In this document: positions 54,118-62,315 of the stretch, piece after piece
Numbering within the stretch: position 1 is the first letter of the stretch
Layout: each line of letters opens with the position of its first letter
Assembly (NCBI RefSeq): GCF_040298565.1
Contig: NZ_JBEPAK010000002.1
Span: 1-64,000, forward strand
Length of the DNA stretch: 64,000 bases
Origin: Kitasatospora sp040298565
GTDB lineage: Bacteria; Actinomycetota; Actinomycetes; Streptomycetales; Streptomycetaceae
Direction: 5' to 3'
Translations under genes and position numbers: made by a program
Notes under the pieces: generated by a model
Seen by the model: the letters and a program-made list of their open reading frames with translations, nothing else
Told to the model about the DNA's origin: nothing
Databases searched by the model: none

Positions 54118-55577
54118 TGCTGGACCACCTTGATGTCGCCGATGCCGATGCCGAGTTGGAGGTCGAGCGTGCCCTTGGAGGCGTGGCCGACCGGGGGGCT
54201 GAGCAGGTAGGTGTGCCGCCCGGTCCCGCTGTTGTGGTCGCCGGGGACGTTGATGCTGCCGACGCCGACCCGGGCCACCAGGTTCACCGTGACGTCCGGC
54301 GGCAGGGTGACGGTCAGCTGGCCGGCGCCGAGGTCGACCCGGGTGGCCAGGGAGCCCCCGGCGGGGTCGAGCCCGGCCAGGTCCAGCCGGATGTCGCCGG
54401 CGCCCAGGTTGTAGCGGTCCTTCAGGTCGGCCGCCGAGGCGACCGTCCACGAGCGGTCGCCGATGGCGTCCTGCACGGCGTGCGGGGTACGGCCGACGAA
54501 GGCCAGCGCCAGGGTGACCAGCAGGCCCAGCACCGCGAGCTTGCGGGCCTTGCCGAACTTCGCCGCCAGCAGCAGCGTCAGGCCGATCACCAGCAGCCCG
54601 GTGGCCAGGACGACGGTGCTCAGCCTGGTGACGTCGGTGTGGCCGACCGAGGCGGACCAGACCGCGGTCGCCGCGCCGATCGCCAGCAGGAGGCCGAAGA
54701 AGCCGAGCGCCGAGTGCTCCTTGGGGTGCCGGACGGCGGCCGGCTCGCGGCGGCCGTCCGGGCGGCCCTTGCGCAGCGGATCGCCCTCCGGCAGGTCGGC
54801 GCGCTGCCACCAGGCCTGGGCCGGGCTGCCCGGCGGCGGCAGCTTCGTGCCCCCTCCGGCCTCCGGCCGGGGTGTCCCCCAGGCGGGCGCGGCCGAGGAG
54901 GCCGGGGCGGTGGCGCCGTACGGGTTGCGCTCGGGGTGGCGCGGATCCCACAGGTAGCCGCTCGGGCCGGGGACGGGGGAGTCGGCGGGGACGGTGCCGG
55001 CGGCCTGGTCGGCGGTGTGCCGGGCGCGGGCCGCGTCGTCCTGTCCGGGGCCCGGCCAGGTGTGCTCCTCGGCCCCGGGGGAGTGGCGGTCGTACGGTCC
55101 GCCGCGCCGGCGCCCGCGGATCCGGCCGCGGCGGCGGTCCGGGTCGTAGCGCACCGCCAGGAAGACCAGGCCGCCGAGGAGCAGCAGCGGGAACAGCTGG
55201 TCGCCGTCGCCCATCGAGGAGAAGAACACCCCGGTGCCGATCACGGTCAGCAGCACCGCCCCCACGGACTGGCCGTCGACCCGGCCGGTCAGCACCCGCT
55301 GGAGCTCGGTCCGCGCCCCCCGGCCCTTGCCGTCGGCGGCGCCCTCGGTGGGGACGATCAGCCAGGCCAGGCCGTACAGGAACAGTCCGAGGCCGCCGGA
55401 GAGGCAGAGCACCACGGTGACCACCCGGAAGACCACCGGGTCGATGTCCAGGTGCCGCCCGAGGCCGCCGCAGACGCCGGCCACCACCCGGTGGTGCTCG
55501 GTCCGGGTCAGCGGCGGGCGTTCCGGTTCCGGCGGGGCGGCGGGCCCGGCCTCCTGGATGCGGTGGTCCTCGGTCAT
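54114..55577 (-). CDS. PspC/LiaF-like membrane protein
   Basis: A 487-aa protein with an N-terminal PspC domain (about 25-80: VVAGVCGGLGRHLDIDPVVFRVVTVVL), further hydrophobic segments at about 105-145 and 290-360, a long polar loop rich in Gly, Arg and Pro (about 150-275), and a C-terminal repeated beta domain (about 380-487: DIRLDLAGLDPAGG, VDLGAGQLTVTLPPDVTVNLVARVGVGSINV) like the LiaF C-terminus. I chose ATG 55577 because GGAAGG is correctly spaced. It is divergent from a PspC-histidine kinase; together they resemble a LiaFSR-type envelope-stress system. Confidence 0.85.
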   Translation of the reverse strand: MTEDHRIQEAGPAAPPEPERPPLTRTEHHRVVAGVCGGLGRHLDIDPVVFRVVTVVLCLSGGLGLFLYGLAWLIVPTEGAADGKGRGARTELQRVLTGRVDGQSVGAVLLTVIGTGVFFSSMGDGDQLFPLLLLGGLVFLAVRYDPDRRRGRIRGRRRGGPYDRHSPGAEEHTWPGPGQDDAARARHTADQAAGTVPADSPVPGPSGYLWDPRHPERNPYGATAPASSAAPAWGTPRPEAGGGTKLPPPGSPAQAWWQRADLPEGDPLRKGRPDGRREPAAVRHPKEHSALGFFGLLLAIGAATAVWSASVGHTDVTRLSTVVLATGLLVIGLTLLLAAKFGKARKLAVLGLLVTLALAFVGRTPHAVQDAIGDRSWTVASAADLKDRYNLGAGDIRLDLAGLDPAGGSLATRVDLGAGQLTVTLPPDVTVNLVARVGVGSINVPGDHNSGTGRHTYLLSPPVGHASKGTLDLQLGIGIGDIKVVQQ

Positions 55578-55711
55578 GGGCTCCATCCTTCCGGCAGGGG
55601 CCGGTCCGGCCCAACCGGGCCCGGCCCTGCCCGTACCCTGACTTGTCCCTGATACCGGCCAGGGGCACACCCTGATGCGCCCGGCCGTCCGCGCGTGGAA
55701 CCATCGGTGGC

Positions 55712-57271
55712 GTGGCAGCACCCGGTACCGACCCCCGATCCCTCGCCCCCGACGCCGCTGCGCCGGCCGGCGGTGACCCGACCGTGCCCGACGGCGGGCG
55801 GCCGCCGTACCGCAGGCTCTACCGCAGCCCGCAGGGGCGGATGCTGGGCGGCGTCGCGCACGGTCTGGCGGTGCACCTCGGGCTGCCGGTGCGCTGGGTC
55901 CGGCTCGCCTTCGTCCTGCTGTTCTTCGCGCAGGGCATCGGCGCGCTGCTGTACGCCGCGTTCTGGTTCGTGGTGCCGATCGGCATCGGCGAGCCCTCGC
56001 AGCGCGGTGGCACCCACTGGGTGAACGTCAACGGCGTCTACATCCCGACCTCGCCCTGGCTCCGGCCGGGCACCCGGCTGTCCAAGCCCGGCCGCGGCTG
56101 GGTCGGCCGACTGCGCGAACTGCTCCAGCACGCCCTCCAGGGCGAGCCGGTGGCTCCCCCCGCCGCCGGCGGCGAGGCCGGTGCGGCGCCCGGGACCGCA
56201 GGCACCACCGGGACGGCCGGCACCACCGAGACCGCGGGGACCACCGTGACCGCCGCGGGCGCCGGAGCCGCCGCCCTGCGGCCCGCCGCGCGGAGCGGGC
56301 AGGGCGGCCTCGGCCAACTCGCCGCCCTGGTCATGGTCGTGATCGGGCTGATCGCCCTGCTGAACGTGCTCGGCTGGCAGACCGCCAAGCCCTACACCTG
56401 GCCGCTGCTGGCGATCGGGGTCGGCGTCGCGCTGGTCTGGCGGCAGGCCGACGACTCGCGCTGGCAGCGCTGGTTCGGCATCGAGGAGGGCGAGAAGCGC
56501 CGCGGCGCCTACACCCGCGTCGGCGCCGGCGTGCTGCTCGCGATGGCCGGCACCATCGCGCTGCTGGCCATGCAGGGCAGCGGCTCCACGCTCGGCTCGG
56601 TGATCGAGGCCTCGCTCGCGGTGCTCGCCGGGGTGCTGGTCCTGCTCGGCCCGTACGGCCTGCGGCTGTGGCAGGACCTCGGTGCCGAGCGCACCGCCCG
56701 CATCCGCGCCCAGGAGCGGGCCGAGATCGCCGCGCACATCCACGACTCGGTGCTGCACACCCTGACCCTGATCCAGCGTCGGGCCGAGGACCCCAAGGAG
56801 GTGCTGCGGCTGGCCCGCTCCCAGGAGCGCGAGCTGCGGCTGTGGCTGTACCGGCCGGAGGCCGCCGCCGAGGCCGCGCCGGACACCATGGCGGAGACCC
56901 TGCGCGCCGCCGTCGCCGAGGTCGAGGACCGGCACGGCGTCCCGGTCGAGCTGGTCATCGTCGGCGACTGCCCGATGGACGAGCGGATCGCGGCACAGAT
57001 GCAGGCCGCGAGGGAGGCGACCGTCAACGCGGCCAAGTACGGTGGCGGGGGACCGGTCCAGGTCTACGCCGAGGTGGAGGGGAGGACGGTGTCGGTGTTC
57101 GTGCGCGACCACGGCCCCGGCTTCGACCCCGACACGGTGCCCGAGGACCGGATGGGCGTACGGGAGTCGATCATCGGCCGGATGAAGCGCAACGGCGGCA
57201 CCGCCCGGGTGCGGCCGGCGGCGGGCGGCGGCACCGAGGTCGAGCTGGAGATGGAGAGAACGAATGACTGA
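55712..57271 (+). CDS. PspC-domain sensor histidine kinase (NarL-partner type)
   Basis: A 519-aa kinase. An N-terminal PspC domain (about 32-95, RMLGGVAHGLAVHLGLPVRWVRLAF) is followed by a Gly/Thr/Ala-rich cytoplasmic-type linker and several membrane helices (about 208-230, 235-255, 270-320). The HisKA_3-like dimerisation helix has AHIHDSVLHTL, and the ATPase domain has REATVNAAKYGG and RDHGPGFDPD. All catalytic motifs are present. GTG 55712 has no ribosome site. The gene overlaps the response regulator by eight bases. Confidence 0.9.
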   Translation: MAAPGTDPRSLAPDAAAPAGGDPTVPDGGRPPYRRLYRSPQGRMLGGVAHGLAVHLGLPVRWVRLAFVLLFFAQGIGALLYAAFWFVVPIGIGEPSQRGGTHWVNVNGVYIPTSPWLRPGTRLSKPGRGWVGRLRELLQHALQGEPVAPPAAGGEAGAAPGTAGTTGTAGTTETAGTTVTAAGAGAAALRPAARSGQGGLGQLAALVMVVIGLIALLNVLGWQTAKPYTWPLLAIGVGVALVWRQADDSRWQRWFGIEEGEKRRGAYTRVGAGVLLAMAGTIALLAMQGSGSTLGSVIEASLAVLAGVLVLLGPYGLRLWQDLGAERTARIRAQERAEIAAHIHDSVLHTLTLIQRRAEDPKEVLRLARSQERELRLWLYRPEAAAEAAPDTMAETLRAAVAEVEDRHGVPVELVIVGDCPMDERIAAQMQAAREATVNAAKYGGGGPVQVYAEVEGRTVSVFVRDHGPGFDPDTVPEDRMGVRESIIGRMKRNGGTARVRPAAGGGTEVELEMERTND

Positions 57272-57968
57272 GGCAGCGCCGGCCGGGGTCCCCCCGACCG
57301 AAGGCGGGGGGCGCACGGCCAGGGTCGTCCTGGTGGACGACCACCGGATGTTCCGGACGGGGGTCAGGGCCGAGATCGGCCGTACCGAGGCGACCGGCAT
57401 CGACGTGGTCGGCGAGGCCGACGACGTCGACTCGGCGGTCCGGGTGGTCGCCGAGACCAGGCCGGACGTGGTGCTGCTCGACGTGCACCTGCCCGGCGGC
57501 GGCGGCGTCGAGGTGCTGCGCCGCTCGGCCGGACTGATGGGCGAGCAGGGCGGGGTGAAGTTCCTGGCGCTGTCCGTCTCGGACGCGGCCGAGGACGTCA
57601 TCGGCGTCATCCGGGGCGGGGCGCGCGGCTACGTCACCAAGACGATCACCGGCACCGACCTGGTCGACGCGATCTTCCGGATCGCCGACGGCGACGCCGT
57701 CTTCTCGCCCCGGCTGGCCGGCTTCGTCCTGGACGCCTTCGCCGCCACCGACACCCCGCCGGTGGACGAGGACCTCGACCGCCTCACCCAGCGCGAGCGC
57801 GAGGTGCTGCGGCTGATCGCCCGCGGCTACGCCTACAAGGAGATCGCCAAGCAGCTCTTCATCTCGGTGAAGACCGTCGAGAGCCACGTCTCCGCCGTCC
57901 TGCGCAAGCTCCAGCTCAGCAACCGCCACGAGCTCACCCGCTGGGCCACCGCGCGGCGCCTGGTCTGA
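57264..57968 (+). CDS. NarL/LuxR-type response regulator
   Basis: A 234-aa regulator with a receiver domain (VVLVDDHRMFRTGV, phosphoacceptor Asp in VVLLDVHLPG, Lys in GYVTKTITG) and a LuxR-type helix-turn-helix (LTQREREVLRLIARGYAYKEIAKQLFISVKTVESHVSAVLRKL). The short N-terminal extension of about 20 residues precedes the receiver. It is translationally coupled to the PspC kinase and should be its partner; target genes are likely to include the divergent PspC/LiaF-like gene. Confidence 0.92.
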   Translation: MTEAAPAGVPPTEGGGRTARVVLVDDHRMFRTGVRAEIGRTEATGIDVVGEADDVDSAVRVVAETRPDVVLLDVHLPGGGGVEVLRRSAGLMGEQGGVKFLALSVSDAAEDVIGVIRGGARGYVTKTITGTDLVDAIFRIADGDAVFSPRLAGFVLDAFAATDTPPVDEDLDRLTQREREVLRLIARGYAYKEIAKQLFISVKTVESHVSAVLRKLQLSNRHELTRWATARRLV

Positions 57969-57990
57969 GCCCGCCGCGGGCACCGGGGCG

Positions 57991-58026
57991 AGCCCGTCCG
58001 GCCGTTTTCCACGGACCGGGCGGGCT
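57991..58026 (+). terminator. Terminator between the regulator and pcrA
   Basis: AGCCCGTCCGG (57991-58001) and CCGGGCGGGCT (58016-58026) pair with one wobble; inner CCGT/ACGG extends the stem. Followed by TTGTCC. Confidence 0.6.
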
Positions 58027-58042
58027 TGTCCGTGGGTGGCCA

Positions 58043-58048
58043 TAGACT
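58043..58048 (+). promoter_or_regulatory. pcrA -10 box
   Basis: TAGACT lies 10 bases before ATG 58059, so the transcript would have at most a few leader bases. No ribosome site is visible. Confidence 0.35.
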
Positions 58049-58058
58049 CGTCAGTGCC

Positions 58059-60692
58059 ATGAGTAGCCTCTTTGACGACCTCCCGCTCCCCGGTTTCGAG
58101 GCACCCGCCGCCGGGTCGAAGCAGCCCGCCGCCCCGCTCGACGAGGAGCCCCCGCCGTACGAGGACGACGCGCCGTACGACGCGTACGAGGAGGCCATCC
58201 CGGAGGGGCTGTTCCGGTCCACCGCCTTCAAGGAGCCGGGCGGCGCCGCCGAGGCCGAGCGGGACGCCTGGTACCGCAACGGAGCCGCCCGGACGGTGGT
58301 GGACCCGGCGCAGCTGCTCGAGGGGATGAACGACCCGCAGCGCGAGGCGGTGCTGCACGCGGGCTCGCCGCTGCTGATCGTGGCCGGCGCCGGCTCCGGC
58401 AAGACCCGGGTGCTGACCCACCGGATCGCGTACCTGCTGGGCGCGCGCGGGGTGCAGCCGGGGGAGATCCTGGCGATCACCTTCACCAACAAGGCGGCCG
58501 GCGAGATGCGCGAGCGCGTCGAGGCGCTGGTCGGCCCGCGCGCCCGGGCGATGTGGGTGTCCACCTTCCACAGCGCCTGCGTGCGGATCCTGCGCCGCGA
58601 GTCCAAGCAGCTGGGCTTCACCTCCAGCTTCTCGATCTACGACTCGGCCGACTCGCAGCGGCTGATGTCGCTGGTCTGCCGCGACCTCGACCTGGACCCG
58701 AAGCAGTTCCCGCCGAAGTCCTTCATGGCGAAGATCAGCAACCTGAAGAACGAGCTGATCGACGAGGAGACCTTCGCCGACCAGGCCGCCAACCCGATGG
58801 AGAAGAAGCTCGCCGAGGCGTACGCGCTGTACCAGCGGCGGCTGCGCGAGGCGAACGCGCTGGACTTCGACGACATCATCATGACGACGGTGAACCTGCT
58901 GCAGGCCTTCCCCGACGTCGCCGAGCACTACCGCCGCCGGTTCCGGCACATCCTGGTCGACGAGTACCAGGACACCAACCACGCCCAGTACATGCTGGTG
59001 CGGGAGCTGAGCGGAGGGTCCGTCGCGGCCGCGCCCAAGCGCACCGCCGACGGCGACCTCGTGAACCCCGCCGCCGGCCGGCTCGCCGAGGTGCCCCCGG
59101 CCGAGCTGTGCGTGGTCGGTGACGCGGACCAGTCGATCTACGCCTTCCGCGGCGCGACCATCCGCAACATCCTCCAGTTCGAGGAGGACTACCCGAACGC
59201 GACCACGATCCTGCTGGAGCAGAACTACCGCTCCACCCAGACCATCCTGAGCGCCGCCAACGCCGTCATCGAGCGCAACGCCAACCGGCGCGAGAAGAAG
59301 CTCTGGACGGCCGGGGACCACGGCGAGAAGGTGATCGGCTACGTCGCCGACGACGAGCACGGCGAGGCCCAGTTCATCGCCGACGAGATCGACCGGCTCA
59401 CCGACAAGGGCGAGGCCAAGCCCGGCGACGTCGCGATCTTCTACCGCACCAACGCCCAGTCCCGGGTGTTCGAGGAGGTGTTCATCCGGGTCGGCCTGCC
59501 GTACAAGGTGGTCGGCGGGGTGCGCTTCTACGAGCGCAAGGAGGTCCGGGACGTCCTGGCGTACCTGCGGGTGCTCTCCAACCCGGAGGACACCGTGCCG
59601 CTGCGCCGGATCCTCAACGTGCCCAAGCGCGGCATCGGCGAGCGGGCCGAGGCGATGATCGACGCGCTGGCCGCGCGGGAGCGGATCTCCTTCGCCCAGG
59701 CGCTGGTCCGGGTGGACGAGGCGTACGGGATGGCCGCGCGGTCGGCCAACGCGGTCAAGAAGTTCAACACCCTGATGGCCGGGCTGCGCCAGGTCGTCGA
59801 GTCGGGCGCGGGCCCGGCGGCGGTGCTGGAGGCCGTCCTGGAGGAGACCGGCTACCTGGCCGAGCTCCAGGCCTCCACCGACCCCCAGGACGAGACCCGG
59901 GTGGAGAACCTGCAGGAACTCGCCTCCGTCGCCCTGGAGTACGAGCAGGACCCGGGCGAGCGACCGGACGCCGGGGAGGAGGGCGCGCCGCCGGTCGGCT
60001 CGCTGGCCGACTTCCTGGAGCGGGTCGCGCTGGTCGCCGACTCGGACCAGATCCCCGACGAGGACGAGGAGGGGCAGGGCGTCATCACGATGATGACCCT
60101 GCACACCGCCAAGGGCCTCGAGTTCCCCGTCGTCTTCCTGACCGGCATGGAGGACGGGATCTTCCCGCACATGCGGGCGCTCAACCAGGTCAAGGAGCTG
60201 GAGGAGGAACGCCGGCTCGCCTACGTGGGGCTCACCCGGGCGCGGGAGCGGCTCTACCTGACCCGCTCGGTGCTGCGCAGCGCGTGGGGGCAGCCGGCCT
60301 ACAACCCGGCCTCGCGGTTCCTGGAGGAGATCCCGGACACGCTGGTCGAGTGGAAGCGGACGGGCGCCGCGCAGGCGCCGGCCGGCCGCGGCTTCTCCTC
60401 GGGCTCGTCCTGGGGCAAGTCCTCCTCGGGCGGGTCGCGCTCCGCCGGGACCTCCTCGGCGGCCGCCTCGCCGAAGGCGGGCTGGGGCCAGTCGGCGCGG
60501 CGCGGCGGCAAGGTCGTCGAGCGCGAGGTCGTCTCGCTCGCGGTCGGGGACAGGGTCACCCACGACACCTTCGGCCTGGGCACGGTGGTGGGCGTCACCG
60601 GCGTCGGTGACCGGGCGCAGGCCACGGTCGACTTCGGCTCGGAGGGGCGCAAGCAGCTGCTGCTGCGCTACGCCCCGGTGGAGAAGCTCTAG
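58059..60692 (+). CDS. pcrA: ATP-dependent DNA helicase PcrA/UvrD
   Basis: A superfamily-1A 3'-5' helicase of 877 aa for nucleotide-excision repair, replication restart and removal of RecA. Residues 1-80 are an acidic disordered extension. Motifs follow in order: LLIVAGAGSGKTRVL (Walker A, about 110), AITFTNKAAGEM, ILVDEYQDTNHAQ, VGDADQSIYAFRGA, EQNYRST, MTLHTAKGLEFPVVFL and YVGLTRARERLYL. About 30 residues inserted between motif II and III (about 325-345) are characteristic of actinobacterial UvrD. A Ser/Gly-rich linker leads to a terminal Tudor-like PcrA domain (DRVTHDTFGLGTVV). ATG 58059 opens MSSLFDDL. Confidence 0.95.
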   Translation: MSSLFDDLPLPGFEAPAAGSKQPAAPLDEEPPPYEDDAPYDAYEEAIPEGLFRSTAFKEPGGAAEAERDAWYRNGAARTVVDPAQLLEGMNDPQREAVLHAGSPLLIVAGAGSGKTRVLTHRIAYLLGARGVQPGEILAITFTNKAAGEMRERVEALVGPRARAMWVSTFHSACVRILRRESKQLGFTSSFSIYDSADSQRLMSLVCRDLDLDPKQFPPKSFMAKISNLKNELIDEETFADQAANPMEKKLAEAYALYQRRLREANALDFDDIIMTTVNLLQAFPDVAEHYRRRFRHILVDEYQDTNHAQYMLVRELSGGSVAAAPKRTADGDLVNPAAGRLAEVPPAELCVVGDADQSIYAFRGATIRNILQFEEDYPNATTILLEQNYRSTQTILSAANAVIERNANRREKKLWTAGDHGEKVIGYVADDEHGEAQFIADEIDRLTDKGEAKPGDVAIFYRTNAQSRVFEEVFIRVGLPYKVVGGVRFYERKEVRDVLAYLRVLSNPEDTVPLRRILNVPKRGIGERAEAMIDALAARERISFAQALVRVDEAYGMAARSANAVKKFNTLMAGLRQVVESGAGPAAVLEAVLEETGYLAELQASTDPQDETRVENLQELASVALEYEQDPGERPDAGEEGAPPVGSLADFLERVALVADSDQIPDEDEEGQGVITMMTLHTAKGLEFPVVFLTGMEDGIFPHMRALNQVKELEEERRLAYVGLTRARERLYLTRSVLRSAWGQPAYNPASRFLEEIPDTLVEWKRTGAAQAPAGRGFSSGSSWGKSSSGGSRSAGTSSAAASPKAGWGQSARRGGKVVEREVVSLAVGDRVTHDTFGLGTVVGVTGVGDRAQATVDFGSEGRKQLLLRYAPVEKL

Positions 60693-60702
60693 CGGGTATG
60701 TC

Positions 60703-61491
60703 CTAGCGGGGGTCGAGCCCGTTCGCGAGGAACCAGGGCAGCGGGTCGACCGGCCCGCCGCCCTGCGGCCGCACCTCGAAGTGCAGGTGCGGTCCGGTGC
60801 TGTTGCCGCTGCTGCCGACAAAGGCGATCACGTCGCCCTGCTTCACCGGGCCCTTGCGCACCTTGTAGGCGCGCAGGTGGCAGTACCAGGCCTCGGTGCC
60901 GTCGCTCGTCTTCAGGATCGACATGTAGCCGTAGAACGGGTTCCACTGGGTGCGGATGGTGCCGTCGGTGACGGCGTAGACCTCGGAGCCGCCGTCCACC
61001 GGGAAGTCGATGCCGGTGTGCCGCCGGGCCCAGTGGGTGCCGGCCGCGCCGAACAACTCGCCGAGGCCGTGCTGGGCGACGGGCATGACCACCTTGGGCT
61101 TGGCCGGTTCCGGGGTCGGCTGGGCCGTCGGGGCGCCGGCCGCCGGGGCGTCGACCGGCTGGGTGCCGGCCAGCGGTTGACGGGCGTCGCCGCGCGAGGC
61201 CTGGGTCTGGTCGGTGGCGTCCACGGCCTGCCGGGCCGTCTGCCGGGCGGCCGCGGCGTCCGGGGCGTCGGCTGCCGCCGCCTGCGGGGGCACCCGGTCG
61301 GCCTGCTCCTGCACCACCGTGACGGCCGCGGCCCCGGCGACCCCGAGCGCGGCGACCGAGGGGACCGCGACCCGGAACAGTGCGGCCCGGGTGGCCGCCT
61401 TGGCGGCGCCGCGGCGCTGGGCGCGGGACTGCTCGCGGGCGGCGAGGCGCAGCTCCGCACGGGTCGGGCGGGCGGCTGCTTCGGGAGCCAT
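60703..61491 (-). CDS. M23-family (LytM) cell-wall peptidase
   Basis: A 262-aa envelope protein with a basic N-terminus, one membrane or signal helix (about 40-60) and a 70-residue Ala/Pro/Gln linker before the peptidase domain (about 140-262). Zinc ligands are seen in HTGIDFPVDGG (HxxxD) and GPHLHFEV (HxH), with the other catalytic His in WYCHLRAY, so it should cut peptidoglycan peptides. ATG 61491 follows GAGGAGG. It converges with pcrA ten bases away, an arrangement conserved in streptomycetes. Confidence 0.9.
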   Translation of the reverse strand: MAPEAAARPTRAELRLAAREQSRAQRRGAAKAATRAALFRVAVPSVAALGVAGAAAVTVVQEQADRVPPQAAAADAPDAAAARQTARQAVDATDQTQASRGDARQPLAGTQPVDAPAAGAPTAQPTPEPAKPKVVMPVAQHGLGELFGAAGTHWARRHTGIDFPVDGGSEVYAVTDGTIRTQWNPFYGYMSILKTSDGTEAWYCHLRAYKVRKGPVKQGDVIAFVGSSGNSTGPHLHFEVRPQGGGPVDPLPWFLANGLDPR

Positions 61492-61830
61492 CAGGGGCTG
61501 CCTCCTCGGTGGGCCTCGGGCACGTCGTCGGGCGCGGGGTGAACAGCCGTGACTGTAGTCCCAAGGCCGACGCCCCGGAAAAACCTCCGGTTGTCAAGGG
61601 GTCGCCCGGGGCACCCGGGGCCGCGGCGCGCCCGAGACCGCTCTACCCGCGGGTAGCAAGTCCTGAAGCTGTGACTTTGCCCTCCTCTTGGGAGGCGGCG
61701 CGGCCAACCGGGCCGGGTGGCGCTAATCTCCCCTCAGGTTGGTTGGTTATCGAGCGTTAACCGCGTCAACCGCGCCCGTGGGCCCACGAGGTCCGGTCGG
61801 AAAGTGGACGACGAGGTCCAGGAGGCAGTG
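61492..61830. other. Divergent region between the M23 gene and icmB
   Basis: These 339 bases hold no supported gene. Contents: a perfect 14-base palindrome (listed separately), a minus-strand TTGACA at 61611-61616, without a good -10, possible promoter of the peptidase gene, and GGTTGGTTGG-type direct repeats at about 61737-61749 ahead of icmB. Confidence 0.5.
61643..61656. promoter_or_regulatory. Perfect 14-bp palindrome in the M23-icmB region
   Basis: CTACCCGCGGGTAG is a perfect palindrome in the divergent promoter. It has the form of an operator for a small dimeric repressor such as a TetR-family protein; the regulator is not identified. Confidence 0.5.
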
Positions 61831-62238
61831 ATGAGTGTGTCGGGGCCGATCCGTGTGGTGGTCGCCAAGCCGGGGCTGGACGGTCACGACCGTGGCGCCA
61901 AGGTCATCGCACGCGCCCTGCGCGACGCCGGCATGGAGGTCATCTACACCGGGCTGCACCAGACGCCCGAGCAGGTGGTCGACACCGCGATCCAGGAGGA
62001 CGCGGACGGCATCGGGCTGTCGATCCTCTCCGGCGCCCACATGACGCTGTGCGCGCGGGTGCTGGAACTGCTGAAGGAGCGCGACGCGGAGGACATCAAG
62101 GTCTTCTGCGGCGGCATCATCCCGGACGAGGACATCGCCGAGCTCAAGGCGATGGGCGTCGCCGACATCTTCACCCCGGGCACGCCCACCCGGGACGTGG
62201 TGGCCTGGGTCGAGGCCAACCTGCGCGCCGTCGGCTGA
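61831..62238 (+). CDS. icmB: Cobalamin-binding small subunit of acyl-CoA mutase (IcmB-like)
   Basis: A 135-aa B12-binding domain protein. The coenzyme-binding pattern DxHxxG...SxL...GG is visible as GLDGHDRGAKV (His lower ligand), LSILSGAH and CGGIIPDEDI, and the length equals the isobutyryl-CoA mutase small subunit. It forms an active mutase only with a large catalytic subunit (IcmA), which is not encoded here and usually lies elsewhere in streptomycetes. ATG 61831 follows AGGAGG; the adjacent GTG at 61828 is too close to the site. The gene is preceded by the palindrome region. Confidence 0.9.
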   Translation: MSVSGPIRVVVAKPGLDGHDRGAKVIARALRDAGMEVIYTGLHQTPEQVVDTAIQEDADGIGLSILSGAHMTLCARVLELLKERDAEDIKVFCGGIIPDEDIAELKAMGVADIFTPGTPTRDVVAWVEANLRAVG

Positions 62239-62273
62239 CGTCCCGCGCGGCGGGCGGCTGAGCTCGGGCGCGG

Positions 62274-62310
62274 CGAGCGGGCCGGTCACCTGTGCGGACC
62301 GGCCCGCTCG
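62274..62310. terminator. Bidirectional terminator between icmB and the DUF5691 gene
   Basis: GAGCGGGCCGGTC (62275-62287) and GACCGGCCCGCTC (62297-62309) are perfect 13-bp arms with a nine-base loop, midway between convergent stops. Confidence 0.7.
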
Positions 62311-62315
62311 GCCGT

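Noticed and set aside
57171..60821. A minus-strand open frame of about 1200 codons opposite the response regulator gene and pcrA.
   Set aside because: Antisense shadow of recognised coding sequence; no family pattern.
61492..61740. A c-di-AMP (ydaO-type) riboswitch upstream of the M23 peptidase gene, as known for some actinobacterial wall hydrolases.
   Set aside because: I could not find the conserved core segments in the minus-strand leader; only a palindrome and generic GC hairpins are present.
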